A stretch of 47,966 nucleotides of DNA, from NCBI GenBank assembly GCA_002314715.1, contig DCGY01000051.1:1-47966 (forward strand), given 5' to 3'. This document shows positions 8,083 to 17,399 of this stretch, in pieces (within the stretch, counting starts at the first letter, position 1; each line of letters starts with the position of its first letter). The stretch comes from Lachnospiraceae bacterium UBA1766 (lineage in GTDB: Bacteria; Bacillota; Clostridia; Lachnospirales; Lachnospiraceae). The position numbers were made by a program, and so were the translations under genes. Under the pieces are notes generated by a model that was not told the DNA's origin, did not search any database, and saw nothing but the letters and a program-made list of their open reading frames with translations.

Positions 8083-10407
8083 ATGAATCGATTGTTTTAT
8101 GAACAACCTGCCCGGTGCTGGGAAGAAGCGTTGCCGCTTGGAAATGGCCGATTGGGCGCCATGGTATTTGGGGATATCCGAAAGGAGAGAATCCAGGTTA
8201 ATGAGGAAAGCGTCTGGTACGAAGGCCCGATGAATCGTATCAATCCGGATGCAAAGGAGGCGATGCCCAAAATTCGAAAGCTGATTGCAGAGGGAAGAAT
8301 CGCAGAAGCTCAAAAGCTTTTGAAGGTTGCATTTACCGGATGTCCTTGTGGCATGAATCCTTATCAGACCCTGGGAGACTTTTATCTGGAGTTTGATTAT
8401 CCGGAGGTGAATCCGGTGGTTACACTTTCTCCGGATTTGGTTCATGTGGAGTTAGATACGAAAGAAATGGGATATCAGCGCTCCCTGAATTTAAATACTG
8501 CGGTAACGGATGTAACCTATCGTCTGGGCAACACCGAGTATTCCAGAGAATGCTTTATTTCCAAGCCGGCGGATTTGTTTGTAATGAAGCTCCGGGCGAA
8601 GGGAGAGAACAAGATTTCCTTCCAGGCAAGACTGGATCGAAGCATGTACATGACTGCCATTGAAAAGGTGAAAAAGGAAGGCATCCGTTTGTTCGGTAAA
8701 CTGGGCGAGGGCGGAAGCCGTTTTTCCATGGAACTTCGTGCCAAGGCAGAGGATGGTACGGTAGAGGTGATTGGAGAAACCCTTATGGTGACCGGAGCCA
8801 CTACCGCGTATTTGTATTTTGCGGGAGATACGGATTATCATTATACGCCGGAGGAGATAGGAGATGCCGGCAAGTGCTTTTTGGATGAGAGGCTGGAGGA
8901 GCGTTTCCAAAAAGCCATGGCTAGAGACTATCAGGAGCTGCTGCAGGAGCATATAGAAGATCATCAGGCGTTGTTTGACCGGGTGAAGTTCGATTTGGGA
9001 ATGCGTGAAAAAGACGGTATCCCCACCGATGTACGTTTGGAGAAGGTTGCCCAGGGCGAGGCCGATCACGGACTGATGGAGCTTTTGTTCCAATACGGAC
9101 GGTATCTGATGATTGCAGGCAGCAGACCCGGTACCCTGCCTACTACGTTACAGGGACTTTGGGCACAGGAATTTATTCCACCCTGGGGCGGAAAATATAC
9201 CATCAATATCAATACGGAAATGAACTACTGGCCGGCAGAAAGCTGTAATTTGTCCGAGTGCCATCTGCCCTTGTTCCGATTGCTGGAAATCATGCTTCCC
9301 CGGGGAAGAAAGGTTGCCAGGGAAATGTACGGAGCCAGAGGCTTTGTGGCGCATCACAACACCAATATTCACGGGGATTGCGCACCTCAGGATTTGTGGT
9401 ATCCGGCGACGTACTGGCCCATGGGCGCTGCATGGCTTTGTACCCACGTATGGACTCATTATCAGTACACCGGGGATGTGGAATTTTTAAAGAAATATTA
9501 TCCTATCGTGCTGGAGGCAGCTCTTTATTTTGTGGATGCCTTAACCGAGTGGGGGGATTATCTGGTTACAAATCCATCCTCTTCTCCGGAAAATGTGTAT
9601 ATCTTACCAAACGGAGAGCGGGGAGCGGTATGCTTTGGTCCTACCATGGATAACCAGATTCTTCGGGATTTGTTTGATATCTGCCAAAAGGGCGCCAAGG
9701 TGCTTGGGGATGAGGTGAAGGATATTGTAATCCTGGAGGTTTCGGATGTAACAGAACTTTTGAAGGAAATAGCAGAGAAAAGGGAACGTCTGGTTCCTAC
9801 CCGAATCGGAAGCGACGGCCGTATTATGGAATGGCTGGAGGAATACGAGGAAGAGGAGCCCGGACATCGTCACATCTCCCAATTATACGGTCTGTTCCCT
9901 TCCGAACAGATTACCGTAGACGGTACGCCGGAGTATGCAGAGGCGGCCAAGAAGACCCTGGAGGAGCGACTTCGTCACGGAGGCGGTCATACCGGTTGGA
10001 GCCGGGCATGGATTATGAATCATTATGCCAAGCTTTGGGACGGAGAAAAGGCATATGACAATATTACGAAGATGCTGATTCATTCTACCTATCCCAATAT
10101 GTTCGACAAGCATCCACCCTTCCAAATTGACGGAAACTTCGGTGCCAGCGCGGCCATCGCACAGATGCTGGTGCAGAGTAATGACAAACGTGTCATTTTA
10201 TTGCCTGCCCTTCCCGATGCGTGGGAGAAAGGTAGTGTTTCCGGCTTATGCCTGGTTGGTGGGGCCAAGGTGGATCTTTCCTGGGAGAACCATTGCTTAA
10301 AGAACTGTAGAATGTACGGGGCGGATGACTATTCGACAACGGTGGTATACAAGGAGAAAAGGATGGAAATTTCCCTAAAGGAAGGCCAAAGCTGGGACTT
10401 TGAATAA
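8083..10407 (+). CDS. GH95 family glycoside hydrolase (alpha-L-fucosidase or alpha-L-galactosidase)
   Basis: 774 residues, the usual length of a single-module GH95 enzyme. The N-terminal beta-domain starts with the family-typical EEALPLGNGRLGAMVFG, then a helical (alpha/alpha)6 barrel. Key residues by comparison with the characterised GH95 fucosidase AfcA: the paired Asn375/Asn377 (NINTEMNYWPAE), general acid Glu503 (SSSPENV) and general base Asp683 (QIDGNFGASAA). No signal peptide, so cytoplasmic. GH95 includes 1,2-alpha-L-fucosidases and, in xylan-degradation loci, alpha-L-galactosidases that remove L-galactose caps from cereal glucuronoarabinoxylan. Because its neighbours are xylan-type enzymes, the second activity is the better guess here, but it is inference. 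Last gene of the block; a terminator follows. Confidence 0.85.
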   Translation: MNRLFYEQPARCWEEALPLGNGRLGAMVFGDIRKERIQVNEESVWYEGPMNRINPDAKEAMPKIRKLIAEGRIAEAQKLLKVAFTGCPCGMNPYQTLGDFYLEFDYPEVNPVVTLSPDLVHVELDTKEMGYQRSLNLNTAVTDVTYRLGNTEYSRECFISKPADLFVMKLRAKGENKISFQARLDRSMYMTAIEKVKKEGIRLFGKLGEGGSRFSMELRAKAEDGTVEVIGETLMVTGATTAYLYFAGDTDYHYTPEEIGDAGKCFLDERLEERFQKAMARDYQELLQEHIEDHQALFDRVKFDLGMREKDGIPTDVRLEKVAQGEADHGLMELLFQYGRYLMIAGSRPGTLPTTLQGLWAQEFIPPWGGKYTININTEMNYWPAESCNLSECHLPLFRLLEIMLPRGRKVAREMYGARGFVAHHNTNIHGDCAPQDLWYPATYWPMGAAWLCTHVWTHYQYTGDVEFLKKYYPIVLEAALYFVDALTEWGDYLVTNPSSSPENVYILPNGERGAVCFGPTMDNQILRDLFDICQKGAKVLGDEVKDIVILEVSDVTELLKEIAEKRERLVPTRIGSDGRIMEWLEEYEEEEPGHRHISQLYGLFPSEQITVDGTPEYAEAAKKTLEERLRHGGGHTGWSRAWIMNHYAKLWDGEKAYDNITKMLIHSTYPNMFDKHPPFQIDGNFGASAAIAQMLVQSNDKRVILLPALPDAWEKGSVSGLCLVGGAKVDLSWENHCLKNCRMYGADDYSTTVVYKEKRMEISLKEGQSWDFE

Positions 10408-10428
10408 AGGGGTCGAAATCATTGCGTT

Positions 10429-10462
10429 TGGGAGGGCTTACAAAATGTAGGCCTCCCATTTT
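10429..10462 (+). terminator. rho-independent terminator after the hydrolase block
   Basis: TGGGAGG (10429-10435) pairs with CCTCCCA (10452-10458), with further imperfect pairing (TACA/TGTA) inside, followed by TTTT. It lies 21 bp after the GH95 stop codon and separates the hydrolase operon from the export operon. Confidence 0.65.
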
Positions 10463-10498
10463 GCTTGTATTTGCTTCTTTTTGCTCATTTTAGCAAAA

Positions 10499-10554
10499 AT
10501 TGTACGATATTTAGCACGATTTAAGAAGCAAGAGTATTGGCAAAATTGTACAAT
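10499..10554 (+). promoter_or_regulatory. two ATTGTAC(A/G)AT sites upstream of the export operon
   Basis: GCAAAAATTGTACGAT (site ATTGTACGAT at 10499-10508) and GCAAAATTGTACAAT (perfect palindrome ATTGTACAAT at 10545-10554) lie 46 bp apart in the 170-bp gap before 10578. The second contains TACAAT, which could serve as a -10 box, but no good -35 is seen at the right distance. It could be a paired operator overlapping the promoter. Confidence 0.4.
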
Positions 10555-10577
10555 GGTTTGGGTCAGGAGGATTTACT

Positions 10578-11714
10578 ATGTGTAAAAATAGCAAAAAAGT
10601 ATTTCGATGGTTGGGACTAGCCACTGTTCAACTTGCCATGCTGGGTATGCTGGGAGGCTGTACGGAGGTAAAAGATGACGAAAGCAATTTTGTCATTGTG
10701 GAAAGAGAGTCCACCCCCATTGATTATAAATTGGTCAGTGTTACAAGAAACGATATTGTGAAGACAAAGATGGTGAGCTGCAAGTACTCCCAGCTGGATT
10801 CTCAAAAGTTAAGCTTTGGCGTAAGCGGTAAGCGTGTTTCCAAAGTTTATGTCCATGAAGGGGATTCGGTGAAAAAGGGTGATCTGTTGGCGGTATTGTC
10901 CGGAGCGGATAAGGAAGAAGAATTGTATCGCCTGCGCTATCAGATCAATCGCAATAAGGAACGACTGGCACAGCTTCAGGAAAATGAAAACAATGAGATT
11001 AACAGACGCTGGCTGGATTATCAGGTAAACCAGACCAGACAGAAATATTTTAGCGGATATGCCTATGACAACGGGCAGCAGGTGTTGGCCGGTGTGGAAG
11101 AGTATCAGAAGAATAACCGCTATACCATTGAGGATTTGACGGATAGCATTAAACTGGACGAGCAGCAGTTAAAACTTCTGGAAACAGAAGTGGCACAGAG
11201 TAAGCTGTATGCGTTGGCGGACGGAAACGTTTCTTCTATCAAGAAACGTCTGGAGGGTTCCACTTCCGTAATGGATGAAGTGGTAATCGAGATTTTGGAC
11301 AGTTCCGAATGCAGCTTTATGGTAAGTGACATGACCTATGCGGATGTAGTGGAAGAAGGCGTAGAATTGGAAATGACCATTATGAGCGGAACCAGTGCCG
11401 GAAAATACAAGGTAATCCCTGTGGATAAAGCGAATTGGAAGGATGCCATGAGCTTTGAAATTTCCGACGGAGGAGACAATGTAATTTTCGAGGCAGGTAC
11501 CAGCGGTTCCATTTATCTGGAATTGGACAAGAGAACCCAGGTACTTACCCTTCCTACGGCAGCAGTACATACGGCGGATGAGAAGTCCTTTGTGTACACG
11601 GTAGGCGACAATGATATCAGAGAAGTAAAATGGATTGAAACCGGCTTGGTGGGAAGTGATTTGGTCGAGATTACCGGCGGATTATCAGAAGGGGATAAGG
11701 TTATTTTGAAATGA
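10578..11714 (+). CDS. HlyD/MacA-family efflux adaptor lipoprotein
   Basis: 378 residues. Lipoprotein signal with lipobox LGGC (Cys28). About residues 75-110 form the first lipoyl half (VSKVYVHEGDSVKKGDLLAVLSG), residues 110-210 a helical hairpin, then the second lipoyl half, a beta-barrel and a membrane-proximal domain (LTLPTAAVHTADEKSFVYTVG). This order is typical of membrane-fusion adaptors. In Gram-positive bacteria such proteins work on the outer membrane face with MacB-like permeases. The gene overlaps the next by 4 bp (ATGA), so the two adaptors are translationally coupled. A strong AGGAGG precedes the ATG. Substrate unknown; peptides, lipids or antimicrobials are the usual cargo. Confidence 0.85.
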   Translation: MCKNSKKVFRWLGLATVQLAMLGMLGGCTEVKDDESNFVIVERESTPIDYKLVSVTRNDIVKTKMVSCKYSQLDSQKLSFGVSGKRVSKVYVHEGDSVKKGDLLAVLSGADKEEELYRLRYQINRNKERLAQLQENENNEINRRWLDYQVNQTRQKYFSGYAYDNGQQVLAGVEEYQKNNRYTIEDLTDSIKLDEQQLKLLETEVAQSKLYALADGNVSSIKKRLEGSTSVMDEVVIEILDSSECSFMVSDMTYADVVEEGVELEMTIMSGTSAGKYKVIPVDKANWKDAMSFEISDGGDNVIFEAGTSGSIYLELDKRTQVLTLPTAAVHTADEKSFVYTVGDNDIREVKWIETGLVGSDLVEITGGLSEGDKVILK

Positions 11715-13840
11715 GAAAAACGAAAATAATGAGCCTTTTACTGGTAATCGGTTTGTCCCTTTCCCTGGTGGGTTGCGGCGAGACAACGACAAAGAAGACC
11801 GGTAACAGCAGTAAGATAGAATTAATTGATCCTGTAAGTGCGGAAGCCAGTACAGATGTGGTGACCACAAGAACCATGTATGATGTGGTTACCTATTCCG
11901 GAAGCGTATTTCCGTACATTGAAGAGTATTCTTCCTTAAACGGTATGACCTTTAAGCAGTATGGTGCGTATCCCGGTAACGAGGTAAAGGCCGGTCAGGA
12001 ACTGATTCTTTCCGATACCAAGAATGCGGATGAACGAATTAAGAATATGAATGAAAGCATTCTGGAAATGGATCAATCCTATGCAGAATACCTGGAGGAT
12101 TATAAGGAGCAATATGAAGAATTGCTAAAAGCCCAGGATATGTGGAAGCAGTATGTGGATTTAAACCTGAAACAGAAGCCTGCAGAGAGTAGTGCAGACT
12201 ATGCGGATTGGAAAGTGGGCTATGATTATGTGGAGGCCTGCTACAAACAGGCAAGCTACAACCTGATGATTGCACAGACTCAGAAGGAACAGAAGGAAAC
12301 TTTGTACAAAATGGACCGTGCTTATTCTGTGCATCAGCTGGAGGTATTGAAGAAGAACCGTGCACAGGAAAGTATCAGTACGAATATGGACGGCGTGGTA
12401 GTGGCTACCAATCTGTATGATTCCGGAGATTACATCAATAAGGATACCAATGTCATCGCGGTAGGTGATTTGAATCAAAAGATTTTTAAGTGTGATTATA
12501 TTGCCAAGACCACTCTGATGAAGGCGAAAGATTATTATGTTTATATAAACGGCAAACGCTATGAAGCCATTTATGATGTAATGGAAGCAGATGAGTATGT
12601 AAGACTCAGCGCCCAGAACGAGAAGGTTTATACCACCTTTACCCTGGTGGATGCAGAGGATGTGAACATTGGCGATTTCGCGGTGCTTGCCATTGTAAAG
12701 GATGTGCGGGAGAATGTAGTTTCGATTCCCAAGGCTGCCCTTCGAAAGGACGACAGCGGATATTATGTATACGTGGTTCGAAACGGTGAAAACGTGTACA
12801 CCTCCGTAAAGACGGATTTTAGCGATGGCGTGTATACGGAAATTGTTTCCGGTTTGACACCCGGTGATGAAATTCTCTACAACGGAGAAAAAATGACCGG
12901 AACCAATACGGTTAAGGTGGAGAAGGGTGAGCTTTCTACGGATTTCAGTCAGCGTGCAACCATGCTGTACCCTGCTACCGTCAGTCTTACCAATCCCATT
13001 GAAAACGGAACCACATACTTTGGGGAAATGCAGGTTCACCAGTATCAGCATGTGGAAAAAGGCGATGTGATTTGTACCGTTCGAGTAGTGGCAGATCAGT
13101 TGTCCCTTACCCGAAACGAGAACAAGAAAACCCGTTTGGTGGAGCGCATTGGCGATTGGGAAGAAAAGGCAAAAAAAGAAGAGGACGAGGAGACCTACAA
13201 GGATTTATTGGAGGGTCTTTACGAACAACTTAAGGATATTGAGGAGACAATCGCAAAGCAGAAGAGTGATTTTGCTACAAAGGAAATCAAGGCCAGCTGC
13301 AGTGGACTTATTACCTATTTGCGTGAGTTCAATGCGGAGGATGTTGTGAACTACAATGAATTCCTTTGCAGCATTGCAGATGAAAGCGAATGCTATATTG
13401 CCACCCAGGATGAAAAGGGCGTTTTGCAGTATGGCAATACCGTTTCCGTAGCCTATAAGGACAACGAGAAAAACGATTATTCGGTTACCGGTACGGTTGT
13501 GTCCATGTCTGCTGTCGGTATTTCTTCTTCTATCAGTACAGAATATACGCTGGTGCAGATTGATAAGGAAAAACTCAGCGAAGCGGTACAAAGGGCAAAT
13601 GAAAACGGCGAGTGGTGGAATCCGTACAAGTATACGGTAAAATGTTCAGCCCGTTCCATGGGAAATTGCCTGGTGGTTCCAAGATCTGCAGTGAAGATGA
13701 CCAATGAAAAGGCTTATGTATATGTAAAAAATGCAGATGGAACGATTGTGGCAAATAATGTGGTAGTCGGTGGCTACAATAACTCCAAGTATTGGATTTT
13801 GGAAGGTGTTACGGAAGGAATGGAATTATGCTTAGATTAA
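11711..13840 (+). CDS. Large, internally duplicated efflux adaptor lipoprotein
   Basis: 709 residues, roughly twice the usual adaptor length. Lipobox LVGC (Cys22). Two adaptor-like units follow in tandem. Unit 1 (about 45-400) has lipoyl half, long helical hairpin (about 110-215), second lipoyl half, barrel and a membrane-proximal stretch containing SIPKAALRKDDSGYYVYV. Unit 2 (about 415-709) has YFGEMQVHQYQHVEKGDVI, a charged coiled coil (KEEDEETYKDLLEGL, about 475-515), then VVPRSAVKMTNEKAYVYV near the end. The repeated (V/I)P(K/R)(A/S)A…YVYV signature supports duplication. It starts inside the stop of the first adaptor and its end overlaps the permease start. The operon thus encodes three adaptor units for one permease. 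Confidence 0.8.
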   Translation: MRKTKIMSLLLVIGLSLSLVGCGETTTKKTGNSSKIELIDPVSAEASTDVVTTRTMYDVVTYSGSVFPYIEEYSSLNGMTFKQYGAYPGNEVKAGQELILSDTKNADERIKNMNESILEMDQSYAEYLEDYKEQYEELLKAQDMWKQYVDLNLKQKPAESSADYADWKVGYDYVEACYKQASYNLMIAQTQKEQKETLYKMDRAYSVHQLEVLKKNRAQESISTNMDGVVVATNLYDSGDYINKDTNVIAVGDLNQKIFKCDYIAKTTLMKAKDYYVYINGKRYEAIYDVMEADEYVRLSAQNEKVYTTFTLVDAEDVNIGDFAVLAIVKDVRENVVSIPKAALRKDDSGYYVYVVRNGENVYTSVKTDFSDGVYTEIVSGLTPGDEILYNGEKMTGTNTVKVEKGELSTDFSQRATMLYPATVSLTNPIENGTTYFGEMQVHQYQHVEKGDVICTVRVVADQLSLTRNENKKTRLVERIGDWEEKAKKEEDEETYKDLLEGLYEQLKDIEETIAKQKSDFATKEIKASCSGLITYLREFNAEDVVNYNEFLCSIADESECYIATQDEKGVLQYGNTVSVAYKDNEKNDYSVTGTVVSMSAVGISSSISTEYTLVQIDKEKLSEAVQRANENGEWWNPYKYTVKCSARSMGNCLVVPRSAVKMTNEKAYVYVKNADGTIVANNVVVGGYNNSKYWILEGVTEGMELCLD

Positions 13841-16650
13841 TGTTACAAAAATTATGGCATAAAAAATGGATGGTATTCTGCCTCCTTTTGGGTAGTATCC
13901 TTTTGATTGCCACGGTTGTCAGCTTTCCTTTGTACAGAAGTGCGGCATTTGACCGTATGGTCAGAGATGAATTCCAAAACTATTTGTCCCAGGAGGGTGT
14001 ATGGCCCGGTTTAAATAAGATGGTAACCACCAGTAAGAAGGACGCCGGCGGTAAGTCCATGCTTCGTATGGAAGAGGTGCTTGGTTCACTTCCTCAGACC
14101 TTGGGCGTTACCGAGAAGGAAACCATTTGTTATTACTCGCTGGCAGAAATTACAGCAAATTCTACCATGAATCGTGCAGATATGTCCGGCACTTACATGC
14201 GTCTTAGTATGTATACGGATTTGCCCAAGCATGCCAGAATACTGTATGGTCAAATGTATTCCGAGACGGGTATCAGTGAAGAGGGGGCCATCGAGGTAAT
14301 TATCAGTCAGGCTTCTATGGTAAAAAACAACCTCCTTTTGAATGAAATCCTGACAATGGAGGGCTTGAAGGGTCCTGATGGAAAAAATATTAAAATCAAG
14401 GTTGTAGGTATTTTCGAGGAAGAGGATTCCAAGGATTTTTACTGGCAGGTGAAGCCCGAAAACATGAGCAATGTGTGTATGATGAACGAGGCATTGTTCC
14501 GGGAATATTTTACAAAGGATAATGCCGGTAAATATACCATTACCTGTACCTATTTCCAGTTGTTTGAGTATGAGGATTTGAGTGCGGAGATGGTACCGAA
14601 TCTCTCTGAGAAAACCAAGTGGCTGACAGAGGAGAGCGGTATTAAGAGTACTGTTTCCAAGCCGGAGTATGTATCTATTCTGGAATCCTATATGAAAAAG
14701 CAGGATCGAATTGAGGCGACCTTGTTTATCCTGCAGATTCCGGTATTGATTTTACTGGCAGCATTCTTGTTCATGATTTCCGGTCAGATGTATGATATGG
14801 AAAAGAACGAAATCTCCGTAATGAAGAGCCGTGGCGCTTCCAGCGGACAGATGTTTCGACTGTATTTGTTCCAGAGCATTTTCCTGACTCTCATCGGAGC
14901 GGCAGCGGGTATTCCTCTGGGCACCGTGTTCTGCAGAATCTTAGGTTCCACCCAGAACTTCCTGGAGTTTAATATCCGGAGACAGCTGGAGATTCGCTTT
15001 AGCCAGGATGTATGGATGTACGCTTTGGCAGCGATTGGCCTGTCTATCCTGATTATGACCATTCCGGCATTGAAACACAGCCGTTTGACCATTGTAAAAT
15101 TAAAACAGTCCAATGCACTTCGCAATAAGTCCTGGTGGGAGAAAATTTTCCTGGATGTGATTTGCATCGGCGTTTCCATGTACGGATATTACAGCTATTC
15201 CAAGAGTAAGGATTTGATGATCCAAAACGTGTTGGAGGGCAAGTCCTTAGATCCGTTGCTTTATATGAGTTCTTCCCTGTTTATCGTAGGTATGGGACTT
15301 TTGTTCCTGCGTCTGCAGCCGATTTTGATCCGTGTGGTTTATGCCATCGGTAAACCCTTCTGGAAGCCTGCAAGCTACGCTTCCTTTATGGAAAACAGCA
15401 AAAACGGACGCAAGCAGCAGTTTATTATGCTCTTTATGATTTTGACGATTTCCCTGGGTATGTATCATGCCACCGTTGCCCGCACCATTTTGCAGAATGC
15501 ACAGAATAATGCGGAGTATCTGGAGGCGGTAGATATTATTCTCCAGGAAAAATGGGCGGATAATTCCGCATCCATGGGAAGTGGTTCTGAAACAACTACG
15601 CTACAGTACATTGAACCGGATTATACCAAGTTCGCCGGCATTCCCGGTGTGGAGCGTTACACCAAGGTGCTTTTCGATAAGAAGGCGGCGGTAAAGGTAA
15701 GCGGTAAATCTTATACAGACTGTACCTTGATGGGTATTCATACCAAGGAATTTGGATTAATGACAAGCGTGTCAGATGATCTGTTGGAAAAGCCTTATTA
15801 CCAGTACTTAAATGAACTTGCGGCAGAGCCTAAAGGTGTTCTGGTATCCCGTAACTTTGAAACACTTATGGGATGTAAGGTGGGAGATTCTGTTGACTAC
15901 AAGAATGCAGCAGGCGTTGCAACCACCGGAAAGATTATTGATTTCTTTGATTATTGGCCGGGATATACGCCTACCACCATGTCCTTAAATAACGAGGGCT
16001 CCCTGGAGAAGACAGAGAATTTTTTGGTGATTGCCAATATTTCCAGAGTGCAGGAGCAGTTAGGTGTTTATCCTTATCAGGTTTGGATAAACTTTAAGGC
16101 CGGTGCAGACCACGATGTAATTTATGACTGGATTGATGAACACAATATTCGCATCAGTGCAGACGGTGGTTTCCGTGATCGTGAGACCCAGATTCAGAAT
16201 GTTTTGGAGGATCCTTTGCTTCAGGGAACCAACGGTGTCCTGACCATGGGCTTTATCGTAACCATTATCCTTTGCGGTGTTGGTTACCTGATCTACTGGA
16301 TTATGTCTATCCGCTCCAGAGAGATGCTGTTTGGTGTCCTCAGAGCGTGCGGTATGCATAAGGGAGAGCTCTTCCATATGCTGATTAACGAGCAGATTTT
16401 CTCCGGTGTTCTGTCTATTCTGGCAGGTATCGGAATCGGTACCGCGACTTCCAAGATGTTTGTACCCATGTTGCAGAATGCCTATGCGGCATCCAACCAG
16501 GTGCTTCCGATGGAACTGATTACCAATCCCGTAGATATGTACCGTTTGTACGGAGTGGTAGCCGGAGTAATGGCACTGTGTCTGTTTGTATTGTTGATGT
16601 TGGTATTTAAGCTGAATGTTGCCAAGGCTTTGAAGCTGGGTGAGGAATAA
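13828..16650 (+). CDS. MacB/FtsX-type ABC exporter permease
   Basis: 940 residues from the ATG at 13828, chosen because AGGAA lies just upstream and the protein begins MLRLMLQKLWHKKW right before the first membrane helix; the ATG at 13840 is an alternative. A frame extension to 13792 exists but would overlap the adaptor more deeply. There is a first TM helix at about 14-34, a large extracytoplasmic domain, an FtsX-type TM bundle at about 295-430 (including FRLYLFQSIFLTLIGAAAG), further TM segments around 480-640, a second outside domain, and a C-terminal FtsX bundle at about 800-930 (MLFGVLRACGMHKGELF). It is a mechanotransmission-type permease, longer than MacB (about 650). It should pair with the two downstream ATPases and the adaptors. 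Confidence 0.85.
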   Translation: MLRLMLQKLWHKKWMVFCLLLGSILLIATVVSFPLYRSAAFDRMVRDEFQNYLSQEGVWPGLNKMVTTSKKDAGGKSMLRMEEVLGSLPQTLGVTEKETICYYSLAEITANSTMNRADMSGTYMRLSMYTDLPKHARILYGQMYSETGISEEGAIEVIISQASMVKNNLLLNEILTMEGLKGPDGKNIKIKVVGIFEEEDSKDFYWQVKPENMSNVCMMNEALFREYFTKDNAGKYTITCTYFQLFEYEDLSAEMVPNLSEKTKWLTEESGIKSTVSKPEYVSILESYMKKQDRIEATLFILQIPVLILLAAFLFMISGQMYDMEKNEISVMKSRGASSGQMFRLYLFQSIFLTLIGAAAGIPLGTVFCRILGSTQNFLEFNIRRQLEIRFSQDVWMYALAAIGLSILIMTIPALKHSRLTIVKLKQSNALRNKSWWEKIFLDVICIGVSMYGYYSYSKSKDLMIQNVLEGKSLDPLLYMSSSLFIVGMGLLFLRLQPILIRVVYAIGKPFWKPASYASFMENSKNGRKQQFIMLFMILTISLGMYHATVARTILQNAQNNAEYLEAVDIILQEKWADNSASMGSGSETTTLQYIEPDYTKFAGIPGVERYTKVLFDKKAAVKVSGKSYTDCTLMGIHTKEFGLMTSVSDDLLEKPYYQYLNELAAEPKGVLVSRNFETLMGCKVGDSVDYKNAAGVATTGKIIDFFDYWPGYTPTTMSLNNEGSLEKTENFLVIANISRVQEQLGVYPYQVWINFKAGADHDVIYDWIDEHNIRISADGGFRDRETQIQNVLEDPLLQGTNGVLTMGFIVTIILCGVGYLIYWIMSIRSREMLFGVLRACGMHKGELFHMLINEQIFSGVLSILAGIGIGTATSKMFVPMLQNAYAASNQVLPMELITNPVDMYRLYGVVAGVMALCLFVLLMLVFKLNVAKALKLGEE

Positions 16651-16685
16651 TTTCCTCCCTGCTTCGCCTTTTGAAAGGATGAAAA

Positions 16686-17396
16686 ATGGAAAACGAAAAC
16701 ATTATTACCATAAGTGGTGTCAATCGAATATTTTCTTCTGCAAGCGGTGACTTTCAGGCATTGAAGGACATCAATGCGGAGATTCCCCAGGGAGTGCTTA
16801 CCATCTTAAAGGGACGCTCCGGTTCCGGTAAGACCACCTTGATGAATATTATCGGAGCTTTGGATGCGCCTACCTCCGGCAAGGTGTTTATTCAGGGAAG
16901 AGATATCGGTCGATTGAGTGATTTGGAGCGTGAAAATTTAAGACGTACACAGGTGGGATTTGTATTCCAGGCGGTTTCTTTGATTCCTGCCATGAATGCT
17001 TACCAGAACGTAGAGTTCTCCATGCGTCTTGCGGGAATTCCGGCCAGATCCAGAAAAGCAAGAGTGGAAGAGTGCCTGCGCATGGTGGGCCTTGGAAATC
17101 GTATGAATCACTACCCCTCTGAGATGTCCGGTGGTGAGCAGCAGCGTGTGGCGATTGCAAGAGCCATTGCCCACAGACCCAAGATTATTCTTGCCGATGA
17201 GCCTACTGCGGAATTGGATTCTGCAATGGCAGCAGAGGTAACCAAGCTTTTCCAGGAGATGACAAGGAAAGAAAACGTTACCATCGTTATGACAACACAT
17301 GATACCGGTCTGATGGATGCCGGTGATATGATTATCGAACTGGAAAGCGGACAGCAGGTGGTTCAACAGCCTGCCGGCCAGGAAGGCAGGGCATAA
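16686..17396 (+). CDS. MacB/LolD-type ABC transporter ATP-binding protein
   Basis: 236 residues. Walker A GRSGSGKTT (Lys49), signature MSGGEQQRVAIARA, Walker B IILADEPTAELD and a switch His in MTTHDTG are all intact. Length and sequence fit the LolD/MacB/FtsE class that powers FtsX-fold permeases. It lies 35 bp after the permease and 3 bp before a second ATPase, so the two probably form a heterodimeric motor for the single permease of 13828-16650. Cytoplasmic, membrane-associated. Confidence 0.9.
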   Translation: MENENIITISGVNRIFSSASGDFQALKDINAEIPQGVLTILKGRSGSGKTTLMNIIGALDAPTSGKVFIQGRDIGRLSDLERENLRRTQVGFVFQAVSLIPAMNAYQNVEFSMRLAGIPARSRKARVEECLRMVGLGNRMNHYPSEMSGGEQQRVAIARAIAHRPKIILADEPTAELDSAMAAEVTKLFQEMTRKENVTIVMTTHDTGLMDAGDMIIELESGQQVVQQPAGQEGRA

Positions 17397-17399
17397 CGC

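Noticed and set aside
12161..13051. Long minus-strand open frame (296 codons) opposite the duplicated adaptor gene
   Set aside because: No ribosome binding site or recognisable domain; the plus strand encodes a clear adaptor lipoprotein across the whole span. Similar opposite-strand frames at 2697-3455 and 6835-7539 were rejected for the same reason.
13792..13827. Earlier start of the FtsX-type permease
   Set aside because: The extra 12 residues (MDFGRCYGRNGI) have no ribosome binding site and overlap the adaptor gene more; the ATG at 13828 has AGGAA upstream.
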